DNA of 63,073 nucleotides, taken from the NCBI GenBank assembly GCA_022823405.1, contig JAJDXD010000137.1, forward strand, positions 1-63,073. Direction: 5' to 3'. This stretch comes from Gammaproteobacteria bacterium. Lineage in GTDB: Bacteria; Pseudomonadota; Gammaproteobacteria; Arenicellales; JAJDZL01. Below, piece by piece: positions 8,012 through 16,976 of this stretch (position 1 is the stretch's first letter; every line of letters starts with the position of its first letter). The translations under genes and the position numbers were made by a program. The notes beneath the pieces are model-generated. The model made no database searches. It saw only the letters and a program-made list of their open reading frames with translations, and was not told where the DNA came from.

Positions 8012-9340
8012 ATGAAGCAGCGTACTGACGTCTTACTCAGTTTGGGATCAAATTTTGGCGATCGAAAAGCCCATCTACACACTGGACTTGATCGTCTGGC
8101 GCGAGCCGGTTGCCTGATTCAACAGATTTCCCCAATCGTTGAATCACCAGCGCAACTACCACCCCAGTCACCTTCTGAATGGAATCGGCCATTTTTGAAT
8201 CTGGTCGCAATTGGCGAGACAGTCAAAGATTTTGATGCATTCCAGCGCGACGCTAAAGCAATTCAACTGGAGTACAGCAAGCCGGGAAATAGTAAGTGGA
8301 GTCCGCGCGAACTCGACATCGATATCGTTCACTGGGGGAAAAAAGCGCCGCCAAATCAACAGCAGACAGCGGGCATTCTGTCGATCTTCACACGACCTTA
8401 TGTGTTGATACCTCTTTTGCACATTGCACCAGGCTGGCCGGTTACAGATCAGGGCGATGTTACCGCGTTTGAACTAAGCGTTCGTTCAACTGTTCAACTT
8501 CACATTCCGATTTGGATGGGTATCCTCAATGTTACTCCTGATTCGTTTTCTGACGGTGGTCGAATCAAAACGCTTGAAGATGTCAGAGCACAGGCAGATC
8601 ACATGATCCAGAATGGAGTGAACATAATTGATATTGGAGCGGAGTCTACCCGACCAAATGCAACGGCTTTAAGCGATGATGAAGAATGGCAGAGGTTGCT
8701 GCCAGCCATTGAACAGGTAAGAGAAAGTTGTGCGAACACTTTACTTGCGCCAGAAATCAGTGTAGATACCTATCATCCAGTGAACGCTGAAAGAGCCCTG
8801 AACCAAGGCGTTGATGTCATCAACGACGTTAGTGGTCTGCATGACGATCATATGCTGGCACTCGCCAGGGATAGCGGAAAGACATTTATCGCGATGCACA
8901 GCATTACTGTACCTGTAGATCCGAAGATCAGTATTGGTGCCCGGGAGGACGCCTGTCGAGTATTCGAGACGTGGGTAGATGAAAGCCGTCGCCTGTGGGA
9001 AAACAAGGGACTCGATCTTGACAAAATTGTGATTGACCCCGGAATCGGATTTGGCAAGAGCAGTCTTCAGGCACTGGATCTAATGCGATCGGTTAAGCGT
9101 CTGCGAAAGTGTGGGCATCGGGTGCTAATTGGTCATTCAAGAAAACGCTTTCTGAAGGTGTTCTCGAATCTGGAAAGTTCAGAGCTTGATTTAGAAACCA
9201 TTGGCGCTTCACTCAATCTTTGCTCTCAGTCCGTTGACATTTTGCGTGTTCATGATGTAGAGGCTCATACCAGAGCTTATTTGAGTTGGGCACATCTACT
9301 CGACAATACAGAGGAGGACAAATCCAAATCTGAAGGTTAA
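8012..9340 (+). CDS. Fused HppK-dihydropteroate synthase (pterin biosynthesis)
   Basis: A two-domain enzyme of about 442 residues. The N-terminal part (about 1-150) is 6-hydroxymethyl-dihydropterin pyrophosphokinase: LLSLGSNFGDR near the start and the PRELDIDI signature. The C-terminal part (about 165-430) is dihydropteroate synthase: WMGILNVTPDSFSDGG, then IDIGAESTRP, and the C-terminal HSRKRF. It would join the pterin diphosphate to an aryl amine for folate or, given its neighbours, the H4MPT pathway. The ATG at 8012 is preferred to the in-frame TTG at 8009. Its stop overlaps the convergent DUF447 gene by 4 bases. Fusion of the two steps is known in eukaryotes and some bacteria. Whether it serves folate, H4MPT or both is open. 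Confidence 0.88.
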   Translation: MKQRTDVLLSLGSNFGDRKAHLHTGLDRLARAGCLIQQISPIVESPAQLPPQSPSEWNRPFLNLVAIGETVKDFDAFQRDAKAIQLEYSKPGNSKWSPRELDIDIVHWGKKAPPNQQQTAGILSIFTRPYVLIPLLHIAPGWPVTDQGDVTAFELSVRSTVQLHIPIWMGILNVTPDSFSDGGRIKTLEDVRAQADHMIQNGVNIIDIGAESTRPNATALSDDEEWQRLLPAIEQVRESCANTLLAPEISVDTYHPVNAERALNQGVDVINDVSGLHDDHMLALARDSGKTFIAMHSITVPVDPKISIGAREDACRVFETWVDESRRLWENKGLDLDKIVIDPGIGFGKSSLQALDLMRSVKRLRKCGHRVLIGHSRKRFLKVFSNLESSELDLETIGASLNLCSQSVDILRVHDVEAHTRAYLSWAHLLDNTEEDKSKSEG

Positions 9341-9906
9341 TTCAATGTTGCGGGGCGACTACGAAATTCATCAATTGCGTCAGTCAGCCACTGCCAGGCT
9401 TCAAGTTCCCGCGGTCCCGCAGTTTTATCAATTGCAATTTGAAGATACGCCATTTCGGCATTTATCTTTTCTTCCGGCAGCATGTGCAATCGACTCACGA
9501 GTATTGCTGCTTCAATCACAGCGGCTTGCGCACGGTTAAATCCCGGAAAGAGCTTGGTGGATGAGCGGTGTACCTGCGACAGATAAACCTTTGGTCTAAG
9601 GTCATCATCGACAACTTTCTTTACTTCAAGTTCCTGGTGGTTGATGGCAGCTTCCAGCACCCTGCCCTTTGTCTGAGCGGCGGGTCGAGTAGGCCAATCC
9701 GTTCGTCCGGTAATGCACCCGGCATAGACTCTGACATCATCGGTGATGTTGACAACCGCTGTACCCGTGGCTGCGAGATTGCTCAGTGTCTGTGACGGTT
9801 TAAATGGTGCGATTACTACAAAATCATCAATGTATCGAATGCCCATCGGGGCGAAATGTACAACGTCGTGTTCATCGACAGTTGAAACAATTACTTCGAA
9901 TATCAC
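9337..9906 (-). CDS. DUF447 family protein of the H4MPT gene cluster
   Basis: A 189-residue protein with the DUF447 pattern: a flavin-reductase-like N-terminal barrel (IFEVIVSTV, APMGIRY, FVVIAPFKPSQT) and a helical C-terminus. DUF447 proteins occur in methanogens and in bacteria with H4MPT pathways and are thought to take part in cofactor synthesis; their reaction is unproven as far as I know. It starts 2 bases after the stop of the DUF6513 gene and so is the last gene of a dmrB-DUF6513-DUF447 operon. No signal peptide. Confidence 0.8.
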   Translation of the reverse strand: MIFEVIVSTVDEHDVVHFAPMGIRYIDDFVVIAPFKPSQTLSNLAATGTAVVNITDDVRVYAGCITGRTDWPTRPAAQTKGRVLEAAINHQELEVKKVVDDDLRPKVYLSQVHRSSTKLFPGFNRAQAAVIEAAILVSRLHMLPEEKINAEMAYLQIAIDKTAGPRELEAWQWLTDAIDEFRSRPATLN

Positions 9907-9908
9907 AG

Positions 9909-11306
9909 TCAGTTTTCGCGTTGAGTCTTTGGTTTCAGCGTACTACCAGTTTCCTTATACTGGTCAGTCGATGGTTCTTCAGTGTGCACGCAACCCCACT
10001 TGAGTTGCTGGTCTTGAACATAGCGCTTTCCAAGCTGCCAGGCAATCTGCGCTTTGGTTAGTTCGGCGCCGAGATAGAATGCATGCCCCGCATCTTCTTT
10101 CACGTCGATATGAGGGTATAGTTTGTAGGGGTCAGTCTCTTCGAACAGCCCGTCGCGGTTGAAGATATGGATGCCTTCATCACTCACTTGAATTCTGAAA
10201 CTGGGATCTTTTATCAGGGTGGAAAAATCTCGAATTTCATCCGCTGTGGAGGGGTAGGGTTTTTTGTCGTGCAGCGCCAGTAGTTCGTCGCTGTAACTTC
10301 GAGGCAGGCTGGAATCAGATTTGGCGGCATGCATTACGCGTCTCGCGCGGTCCGTTTCTTTGATTACAGTTCGGGCATGTTGACTGACCTGAGTTGTCAG
10401 CACCGCGCTGACATCAAGTTCTGAAGCAATTCCCATCATGATTGCGGTGATGCCAAGCGTGTCTGCATCGGTGAGTTCAGTGATGTTGCCAGTACCCATC
10501 ATGATTTCTACATCAGGGTATCGATGTTGAAGCTCAAAATAGTTTGAAATTGACTCAGTAAAACCAAAGTGTATCGGATTCAAGATCGCATCGGCAAGAA
10601 ACGGTCGTTCCAATTTTTGCATGGCTTCGATTGCCCGATAAAGTGACTTCTGACCCTTGTCAGCGGCTGGAATCAATACAGGAGTGCTTGCAACTTCATT
10701 TGCAATCCAAAGTGTATCTTCGGTAAGGCTGAGTAAAAAATCAGCTCCCGCCTTGCCCCCGCGAAGCAGGTCGCTGCTTTCGAGTGAGTCGATGCTGGTT
10801 TTAAATCCAGTTTCGAGTAGAGCCTGAACAGCGTCTTCCAGATGTGGAAAATCCTGGCCTGGCAGACATCCTAAATCGATGACATCCGCGCCACAAGTAC
10901 GATAGTCTTCTGCGAGCGAAATAATGCTTTCTGTGGTTCGATTCGGGGCATCGACAATCTCAGCGAATATTTGCACCGTGTATTCATTGAGATTGGCGGA
11001 TCGAGCGGGTGAGCCAAAAAACTCCGGCAAGTCCTTCAGGTCGTTGGGACCTCTTACCACCCTGATTCCAAAATGATCACCGAGATCATTGACATCACCC
11101 AAACACAGCCCCGGCAGCATAACCTGGTCAAAATTTCCGGAAATTTTCAAGCGTCGCTTGACCATCGCAGTTGTAGCAAGAGCTGCGACACTCACGCCGA
11201 TTTGGTGAATTTCATAGGAGAAGTCTTTCGGTTCAATTCGATCCAGAGTTCGCTGCAGGCTTGCTTCAGCCAGCCGACCCGTTATGAACAAGATTCGTTC
11301 AGACAT
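9909..11306 (-). CDS. DUF6513/dihydropteroate synthase-related protein
   Basis: A 465-residue cytoplasmic protein. The N-terminal 120 residues start with ILFITGRLAE and contain LPGLCLGD, as in the DUF6513 group. The middle resembles the pterin-binding TIM barrel of dihydropteroate synthase (EIVDAPNRT; ADVIDLGCLPG; FKTSIDSLE; MMGTGNITELTDAD). Such proteins are found in H4MPT-containing archaea and bacteria and are candidate enzymes of methanopterin synthesis. With the HppK-DHPS gene opposite, the locus holds two DHPS-like proteins, suggesting a division between folate and H4MPT. Its start overlaps the 3' end of dmrB by 25 bases. Confidence 0.82.
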   Translation of the reverse strand: MSERILFITGRLAEASLQRTLDRIEPKDFSYEIHQIGVSVAALATTAMVKRRLKISGNFDQVMLPGLCLGDVNDLGDHFGIRVVRGPNDLKDLPEFFGSPARSANLNEYTVQIFAEIVDAPNRTTESIISLAEDYRTCGADVIDLGCLPGQDFPHLEDAVQALLETGFKTSIDSLESSDLLRGGKAGADFLLSLTEDTLWIANEVASTPVLIPAADKGQKSLYRAIEAMQKLERPFLADAILNPIHFGFTESISNYFELQHRYPDVEIMMGTGNITELTDADTLGITAIMMGIASELDVSAVLTTQVSQHARTVIKETDRARRVMHAAKSDSSLPRSYSDELLALHDKKPYPSTADEIRDFSTLIKDPSFRIQVSDEGIHIFNRDGLFEETDPYKLYPHIDVKEDAGHAFYLGAELTKAQIAWQLGKRYVQDQQLKWGCVHTEEPSTDQYKETGSTLKPKTQREN

Positions 11307-11842
11307 TTGATACGCTTAAGCACAGCACTTTTGAGCTCTTCCATGTTTGTAGTCAGGGTGGTGGATTCGAATTCGCCGATCTTTCTCGAACACTCAAGGT
11401 CGATCTCACGCGGATAGACAGTGACCATTTGCCCTGGTGCGGGGGTTATCACGACCGGTTTGGTATCGCATGCGTAAACGATGATGGGAATTTGGCACTT
11501 GCCAGCCTGGGCGAAAACATTAGTAACCAGTGTGTCTGAAATTCCTGCGACGCATTTTGCAACTGTGTTTGATGTCGCTGGAGCAACCACTAGAGTGTGG
11601 TAGTTATTTTCGTAAAACTGACCGACAGGAACAGCACTGGCAGTCGAATCACGGAACATTCGAATTTTGGCGCGGCGCAGTCGTTCAGTGTACTTGTACA
11701 TGACCAGTACTTCTTCAACTGCACGGCTAAGGAAAACATCCACGTCTTCCAACCTCATCAGAAACTCCAGGCACTCTTCAAGGTCATGGCCGGATCCAGT
11801 CAAAGCCCAGGCGAATCTTCTTTTCTTGGGTCGGCGAGGCAT
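11282..11842 (-). CDS. dmrB: DmrB-like flavoprotein (dihydromethanopterin reductase)
   Basis: A 186-residue flavoprotein of the HFCD/archaeal-type family. It matches the DmrB group, reported to reduce dihydromethanopterin to H4MPT in a bacterium, the last step of the cofactor. Seen here: the N-terminal ALTGSGHDLEE phosphate-binding turn, VVAPATSNTVAKCVAGISDT in the flavin site, and VIVYACDTKP. It heads the minus-strand operon and overlaps the next gene by 25 bases, implying coupled translation. A DmrA-type reductase is not in view. The specific reaction rests on context; a flavoprotein paralogue is the alternative. Confidence 0.82.
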   Translation of the reverse strand: MPRRPKKRRFAWALTGSGHDLEECLEFLMRLEDVDVFLSRAVEEVLVMYKYTERLRRAKIRMFRDSTASAVPVGQFYENNYHTLVVAPATSNTVAKCVAGISDTLVTNVFAQAGKCQIPIIVYACDTKPVVITPAPGQMVTVYPREIDLECSRKIGEFESTTLTTNMEELKSAVLKRIKCLNESCS

Positions 11843-11965
11843 CAGTTAGCTTGGAGAATACAAAGGAATTAACATCACGCTGGATATTTTGAATACCTGG
11901 AAGTTTTCTACTCTGAAGGGTGTTTCTTCACTGGCGGTACTGAACGCTGTTCGCCTTTTGGCAGA

Positions 11966-12835
11966 TCAGTCGACGCTACTGGCTTCCTGGCGCATCATGT
12001 GCAGAATCTCTCGTTCAATCTCAACGTAGCCCGGCATCTCGATCAACTCTTCCTTGCTCGGAATGCGGCGTCCCTGCTTGAAGTCCATGGTAAAGATTTG
12101 TCGGATCTGACCCGGATGGCTCGACAAAAACACAATGCGGTCAGCAAGAAACAGGGCTTCTGGAATATCGTGCGTTACCAGCACGACCGTCATTTGCGTT
12201 TCATCGATGATGTCTAGCAGCAACTCCTGCATATGCCAGCGCGTTTCTGCGTCCAATGCACCAAAGGGTTCATCCATCAGGGAGACTTCCGGGTTATTCG
12301 CGAGCATGCGGGCAATCGCAACGCGCTGTTTCATGCCGCCGGATAGCTGCTTGGGGTAGGCATGGCGAAAGCGCGTGAGTTTGACTTTGGCGATAAAGAA
12401 GTCCACGCGCTCGCGTCGCTCGCTGGCCGGCACCTTGTTTAAGCGCATGCCATACTCAATGTTCTGTTCAACCGTTAGCCACGGAAACGAGGTGTAGCTT
12501 TGAAAAACCATGCCGCGGTCTCGGCTTGGGCCGACAATTTGCCGCCCATCAAGCGCGAGTGAACCTGTAGTTGGATTTTCAAGTCCAGCCATCAGGTGCA
12601 GAATAGTTGATTTGCCACAGCCTGAAGGTCCCAGCAGTACGCAGACTTCACTGCTGATGACATCAAAAGTGATGTCGCGGATTGCAACCACATTGTCGCC
12701 TCCTTTGACAGCAAACTGCTTGGAAACATTTTCCAGCACCAGTTTACTTCTCTGTTGCGGCATCTTGGAATCGTCAATCAAGTCAGCAGTTTCCGTTTGC
12801 AGTTGCGAGGGCAGCGCGTGACACACTGCCCTCAA
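11966..12835 (-). CDS. ABC transporter ATPase (SsuB/TauB/NrtD-like)
   Basis: ATP-hydrolysing subunit of an importer of the nitrate/sulfonate/taurine family. Walker A LLGPSGCGKST, Q-loop MVFQSY, signature LSGGMKQRVAIARM, Walker B VSLMDEPFGALD and switch His in VLVTHD are all present. The frame opens at a TTG at 12835, giving an extra N-terminus of 24 residues with no family match; the ATG at 12763 (MPQQRSKL) is an alternative start. It follows the binding-protein gene by 17 bases and precedes dmrB by 123 bases on the same strand. Substrate unknown. Confidence 0.9.
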   Translation of the reverse strand: MRAVCHALPSQLQTETADLIDDSKMPQQRSKLVLENVSKQFAVKGGDNVVAIRDITFDVISSEVCVLLGPSGCGKSTILHLMAGLENPTTGSLALDGRQIVGPSRDRGMVFQSYTSFPWLTVEQNIEYGMRLNKVPASERRERVDFFIAKVKLTRFRHAYPKQLSGGMKQRVAIARMLANNPEVSLMDEPFGALDAETRWHMQELLLDIIDETQMTVVLVTHDIPEALFLADRIVFLSSHPGQIRQIFTMDFKQGRRIPSKEELIEMPGYVEIEREILHMMRQEASSVD

Positions 12836-12852
12836 TGTCCCAACTGATAATG

Positions 12853-13905
12853 TCAGCCTCGGTAGCCACCGTCGTACAGCTCTTTTAGCAATGTACAGTT
12901 CACGCCCTTTTCATAGGGATTGCGGTTTTCCAGAAAACCAAACTTCAACCACCACTCCGACATCAGGTCATAGTGCTCGCGCATTTGACCATTTGTTTGA
13001 TTGAAGGGCGGGTCGCCCGGGGCAGCACCACAAAATCGAGCGGCTTCCATAAAATCGTAAATGTAAAGACCGCCATCAAGACTGGTGCCGTCTTTGCCGA
13101 TCACCAGTTCAACATCCTCAATGCTCATTTTCATGCCCTTGGCAATGATTTCGTTGCCTTCAGCCGGGTTTTGTTTCCACCAGGCAATCGCATCGTAAAG
13201 TGCGCGCAGGGTGTCAAGCGCAACATCATGGCGCTCTTCGATGAACTTCTCGTTCATATAGAGGCCATCGGCAATAACAGCCTGTGAGGTCCAGTAGTCT
13301 TCACGCGACTGTGATAGCACCTTGGATCCTTCCAGAGCTTTGAGCACATTACTGCCGTAGGGCTCCCAGAATTCCGACGCGACAACATCGCCGCCGATCA
13401 TGGCCGCAAATGCATCGTCCGCGATAATATTGGAATATTGGACTGAGTCGAAAGCAAAGCCGTTTCGCTCCAACCACATCGCGACGTAGATCTGTGCCAG
13501 CCCGCCTTCAACGACAGCAACTTTCTGACCGGCAAGGTCAGCAGGGCCGTCAATGCCGGGTGCAACGACAATTTTGTCTGTGCCATAGGACAGATTGGCA
13601 AAAGCGACCAGCTTGAGTGGCATGTTTCGTTCCGCAGCGATTGGCGAGAACTCAACTGTACTGGAAACCACATCCATTTGGTTGGCCGTTACGAGATTGT
13701 AGCTTTCGTAGGGGTCTTCAATGGTCTGGTAGTTTATCTCCAGATTAGGCGCTAGGTTTCTTTCTTTGGCGATATACCAAAATCCATAACCTGGCCAGGT
13801 AAAGCCGGAGATCTTAACTTCTTCAGCCGCCTGAGTAGAGAATGGAAATGTCAGCAGGAGTGAGCATACCAGTGCGAAACTCCCTGTAATCCTGTTTACT
13901 TTCAT
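12853..13905 (-). CDS. ABC transporter substrate-binding protein (SsuA/NMT1-like)
   Basis: A periplasmic binding protein of 350 residues with a clear signal peptide ending near TQA (about residue 26). The fold is that of the NMT1/THI5/SsuA group: ISGFTWPGYGFWYIAKERN at the start of the mature chain, VDVVSSTVEF-like ligand loop, DLAGQKVAV and FWEPYG. Members bind alkanesulfonates, taurine, nitrate, pyrimidines or riboflavin-like compounds, so the ligand cannot be named. It is the middle gene of a permease-binding protein-ATPase set. Aromatic residues in the early ligand loop (WPGYGFWY) suggest a planar or methylated ligand, but that is speculation. Confidence 0.88.
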   Translation of the reverse strand: MKVNRITGSFALVCSLLLTFPFSTQAAEEVKISGFTWPGYGFWYIAKERNLAPNLEINYQTIEDPYESYNLVTANQMDVVSSTVEFSPIAAERNMPLKLVAFANLSYGTDKIVVAPGIDGPADLAGQKVAVVEGGLAQIYVAMWLERNGFAFDSVQYSNIIADDAFAAMIGGDVVASEFWEPYGSNVLKALEGSKVLSQSREDYWTSQAVIADGLYMNEKFIEERHDVALDTLRALYDAIAWWKQNPAEGNEIIAKGMKMSIEDVELVIGKDGTSLDGGLYIYDFMEAARFCGAAPGDPPFNQTNGQMREHYDLMSEWWLKFGFLENRNPYEKGVNCTLLKELYDGGYRG

Positions 13906-14011
13906 TGCAATTACCTCATTTGAGTTGATGTTGTGTCGCAGGCCAGTTTGAGGGGCCGCTACAGTAAAATCGATGGTTTGTGTTAAATGGTTCTTTCATG
14001 GTCTGGACATG

Positions 14012-14803
14012 CTAATACAGATAAGGGAACAACAGTCGCCGCAGTCGCCGCAGCAGGATGTCGAAAACAAGTCCCAGTAGGCCGATCGTAATGATGCCTG
14101 CCATGATTTCGTCGATATGGACAAATCGCTTGGCTCGCATCATCATTGCACCAATCCCGGAATCGGCCGCGATAATTTCAGCGATGACCAGATAAGTCCA
14201 ACTGACTGCAAGCATTTGCCGCATTGCGGTCATGATGTTGGGCAGCATTGCGGGAACCACGATGGTCCACAGAATCTGTCTCCGATTACCACCCAGTGTC
14301 AATGCCGAATTGATGAAGTCAGCGCTCAGCGACTTGGCGTAATCCATGATCAGCGTGATCAGGAACCACACGACTCCAAGGAACAACAGCGCGAGTTTCT
14401 GCGATTCGCCGGCACCGAGCCACATTAGCAGCAGGGGTATGAACGAAGGCGCTGGAAGGTATCGAAATGCAGAAACCAGCGGGTTGAAAAACGCCTCGAC
14501 CCGACTGAAAGTCCCCATCAGAATACCCAGTGGCACCGCCAGCATACAGGCCAGCAGAAAACTTGTGACGATGCGGAAAAGGCTCATTCCGATGTCGAAC
14601 AGGTAATTCTTTTCGCCGAAAAGTACGGTAAAACTGGTAATCACCTTGACTGGACCAGGCAGTAGCACTGCGTTGGTCAGCTCCAAAAATACCACCAGTT
14701 CCCAAATGCCGAAAAATATGAACCACGCGGCAAAAGCCAGCAGTAGCGAAGCGGCCAAAGAGACCGGCCGGTTAAACTCGAACAAGCGCTCTTTGTAAAT
14801 CAT
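14012..14803 (-). CDS. ABC transporter permease (SsuC/TauC-like)
   Basis: A 263-residue inner-membrane permease with about six predicted helices. The ATPase-contact EAA loop includes the stretch around LTLGGNRRQILWTIVVPAMLP, close to the SsuC/TauC/NrtB consensus. It is the first gene of the three-gene import operon, 106 bases before the binding protein. The start ATG follows no strong ribosome site. Imports the ligand of the adjacent binding protein. Confidence 0.9.
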   Translation of the reverse strand: MIYKERLFEFNRPVSLAASLLLAFAAWFIFFGIWELVVFLELTNAVLLPGPVKVITSFTVLFGEKNYLFDIGMSLFRIVTSFLLACMLAVPLGILMGTFSRVEAFFNPLVSAFRYLPAPSFIPLLLMWLGAGESQKLALLFLGVVWFLITLIMDYAKSLSADFINSALTLGGNRRQILWTIVVPAMLPNIMTAMRQMLAVSWTYLVIAEIIAADSGIGAMMMRAKRFVHIDEIMAGIITIGLLGLVFDILLRRLRRLLFPYLY

Positions 14804-14829
14804 GGTTTAATCCGTCGACCGTGTTGCAG

Positions 14830-15033
14830 CTAAGCCGTCATCGTGCTTGTTCTTTCGTTGCCGCCAAGGTTGGTTTCATCAACTTCCACCCCACAGCCAA
14901 ACAAACTGGGGTGTTTGCGCGCATCAATCCAGCGTTGCGATTCGATGTTGACCATCGCACTTTCTTCGCTCTCAAACCAAGTCGTGAATTCGGACAGATT
15001 AACTCGTTGCCCTTGGGCTTTTCCTATGCGCAT
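14830..15033 (-). pseudogene. Remnant of an IS1595/ISXO2-type transposase
   Basis: A 67-residue frame that joins two pieces normally about 100 residues apart in IS1595-family transposases. The first, from NLSEFTTWFESEESA to QRWIDARKHPS, resembles the N-terminal zinc-ribbon start (family: a Leu-Phe-rich helix, then RWP/DG..CP.CG). The second, GVEVDETNLGGNERTS, matches the first catalytic Asp motif VEVDETY.GG of the DDE domain. The zinc-ribbon cysteines and the rest of the catalytic domain are gone. It lies alone in the 342-base space between the ABC permease and bepA. No terminal inverted repeats were found by eye. It is a fossil, not an active element. Confidence 0.5.
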
Positions 15034-15145
15034 GCTGAGATGATGACTTCCGAAGCCTCGCCTGTTTCTGGTTGTGCAATTTTATTCAAAATCCAGACGT
15101 TGCCAACTTAATTGGACAAATTCCAATATGAACGTGCCTCAAGCC

Positions 15146-16555
15146 TCAGTTCGCTCTCCATCGCAGTTCGTTACTGACGACTCGTATTTTCTCCCGCGCA
15201 ATCGAGACTGTATAGAAATCACTCGAGTTTTGTTCAGCATACTTCAATTGACTCAATGCGATTTTCAAGTCACCAATCTTGAAATGATAGTCCGCATCAG
15301 CAAGGTAGGCTTCCCCGACCGAACCTGATTCGGCCGCAGTTTGAGCATTGAGCTTGACCAGCTGAATGTGTTCGACATTTGTCAGAATGTGCTTTCTCAG
15401 GAATCGGTTGGCTTGCTCCGCATAACCGGATTCAAGCATTGCCTTTGTATAAACCTCAATGACTGCTGGATGGGGACGTTCCTGTATAGCCAATGGTTCT
15501 AGCATCGAAATGGTTAATTGTGGGTTGTTATTCAATGTCATTTCTGCCTGCGCGAGTAAAACCCACAAATTTTCGGGCTGAAGCAGAGCCAGCTCAGCTA
15601 ACTCCTTCTGTGCCTTTGCCATGTTGCCGTCTTTTGCTAGCGAAAGTGCGTAGCCATAGCGATTGGCTGACTGCTCGTCTTCGGTCCCATTTGTCAAGTT
15701 TTTCTCAAAGTGTAGATAAGTCTTACCGGACTGCCAGTTGAACAAAACTCGGTTTCGAGCTTTAAAGTACAGAAAATCGGATGTCAGATCTGGAAACAGT
15801 CGATTGGAGTATTGCCGAAGTCTAGAGCTGATTGCGGCGATTCTCTGCGGTGTTACTGGGTGAGTGTTGTGGATATTCGATTCAATCACACCTCGCTGTC
15901 GCTTTTCACTTTCAAGTGCCACCATAAAGTCTTTGGCAAAATTTGGATCGTAGCCAGAGTTAGCCATCATTCTAACCGCAACATTGTCAGCTTCGCGCTC
16001 GTAAGCGAGTGTGTGTGCAATAATGGAATCAACTCGAGCAGCTTGTGATCCGATAATTGCCGCGATTCCGGCATCGCCACCGATTAGCAAACCTGCGAGC
16101 ACTGCGAGAATTGACGGTGCCTGTGTTGATTCATAAGCCCCTAGCAGACGTTCTAGGTGGTTTTGTTTGAAGTGTGCGAGTTCGTGAGCCATGACCGAGA
16201 CCAACTCAGCTTCGTTACTTGCCAATTCAATTAACCCGGAGTTTAAGAAAAAGGTTGAGCCAGGTCCGGCAAACGCATTGACTTCAGGATCCTTGACTAC
16301 GTAATAATGAAGAAGGTCAATGTCTATCTCTCCGCCTTCAACCAGTTTTTTCGCGATGTCTATGACGAATGCATTGATCTGCAGGTCATCAGAAAGCTGC
16401 TTTGTTTCGCGAACGATGCTAAGGAACTGCCTGGCCTGACGTTGTAGACTTTCAGTGGCGACCGGATTTGCTGCGTCTGCAGAAGAATCCAACTCAATGC
16501 CCGGTAACAAAAGGGCAAACGTCAGCAAGAGGCTGAGAATTTTGATCTTTTTCAT
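15146..16555 (-). CDS. bepA: BepA-like M48 metalloprotease with TPR domain
   Basis: Periplasmic zinc protease/chaperone that in E. coli (BepA/YfgC) helps assemble or degrade LptD and other outer-membrane proteins. A signal peptide begins MKKIKILSLLL. The zinc site is HELAH (His124, His128), with the third ligand in YEREAD about 60 residues on. The C-terminal third consists of tetratricopeptide-like helices (ALSLAKDGNMAKAQKELAEL and following). The frame extends 14 residues further to 16597, but the ATG at 16555 gives a standard signal peptide. It is transcribed alone. Confidence 0.9.
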   Translation of the reverse strand: MKKIKILSLLLTFALLLPGIELDSSADAANPVATESLQRQARQFLSIVRETKQLSDDLQINAFVIDIAKKLVEGGEIDIDLLHYYVVKDPEVNAFAGPGSTFFLNSGLIELASNEAELVSVMAHELAHFKQNHLERLLGAYESTQAPSILAVLAGLLIGGDAGIAAIIGSQAARVDSIIAHTLAYEREADNVAVRMMANSGYDPNFAKDFMVALESEKRQRGVIESNIHNTHPVTPQRIAAISSRLRQYSNRLFPDLTSDFLYFKARNRVLFNWQSGKTYLHFEKNLTNGTEDEQSANRYGYALSLAKDGNMAKAQKELAELALLQPENLWVLLAQAEMTLNNNPQLTISMLEPLAIQERPHPAVIEVYTKAMLESGYAEQANRFLRKHILTNVEHIQLVKLNAQTAAESGSVGEAYLADADYHFKIGDLKIALSQLKYAEQNSSDFYTVSIAREKIRVVSNELRWRAN

Positions 16556-16597
16556 GCGGTTAATCATTATGAATCTGTCTTCAAAATGTCTGATCAT

Positions 16598-16976
16598 TGA
16601 GTCAGAGAGTATATGAGTGGATATGTTCCACTAGCGTTTCGAATTTTAACAGCAAGCTAAATCCCACCTGTTCCATTATGGAGAAATCGCTAACAGAACC
16701 CGTGGTGTGAGAGGTTTGTTTGAGACCGGTTCAATTCGAGAATATTGATTGACGAATCGCATGTCCGGTTTGATCTTCTTTTGGGGTTATATACTTGACA
16801 AAACCATTTAATTGAATTCAGATGTCTTGAAAATATTTATGTGAATCGTTGAGTCTGATCTGGACAACATATTCATTTCATTGCCATATATTTTGAATTT
16901 TTCTGCAACCGGTTGAGTTGCCGATCTTAAACTGGCCTGGTTGCCGTATGTTTCTCAGAATTAAGTGGCGGAATTC
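16598..16976. other. Intergenic region, nothing recognised
   Basis: 379 bases between bepA and the ankyrin gene, AT-rich in its right half. A TTGACA is present near 16796 but no convincing -10 box at proper spacing was found. No RNA gene, repeat or small coding frame with a ribosome site could be supported. Confidence 0.5.
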
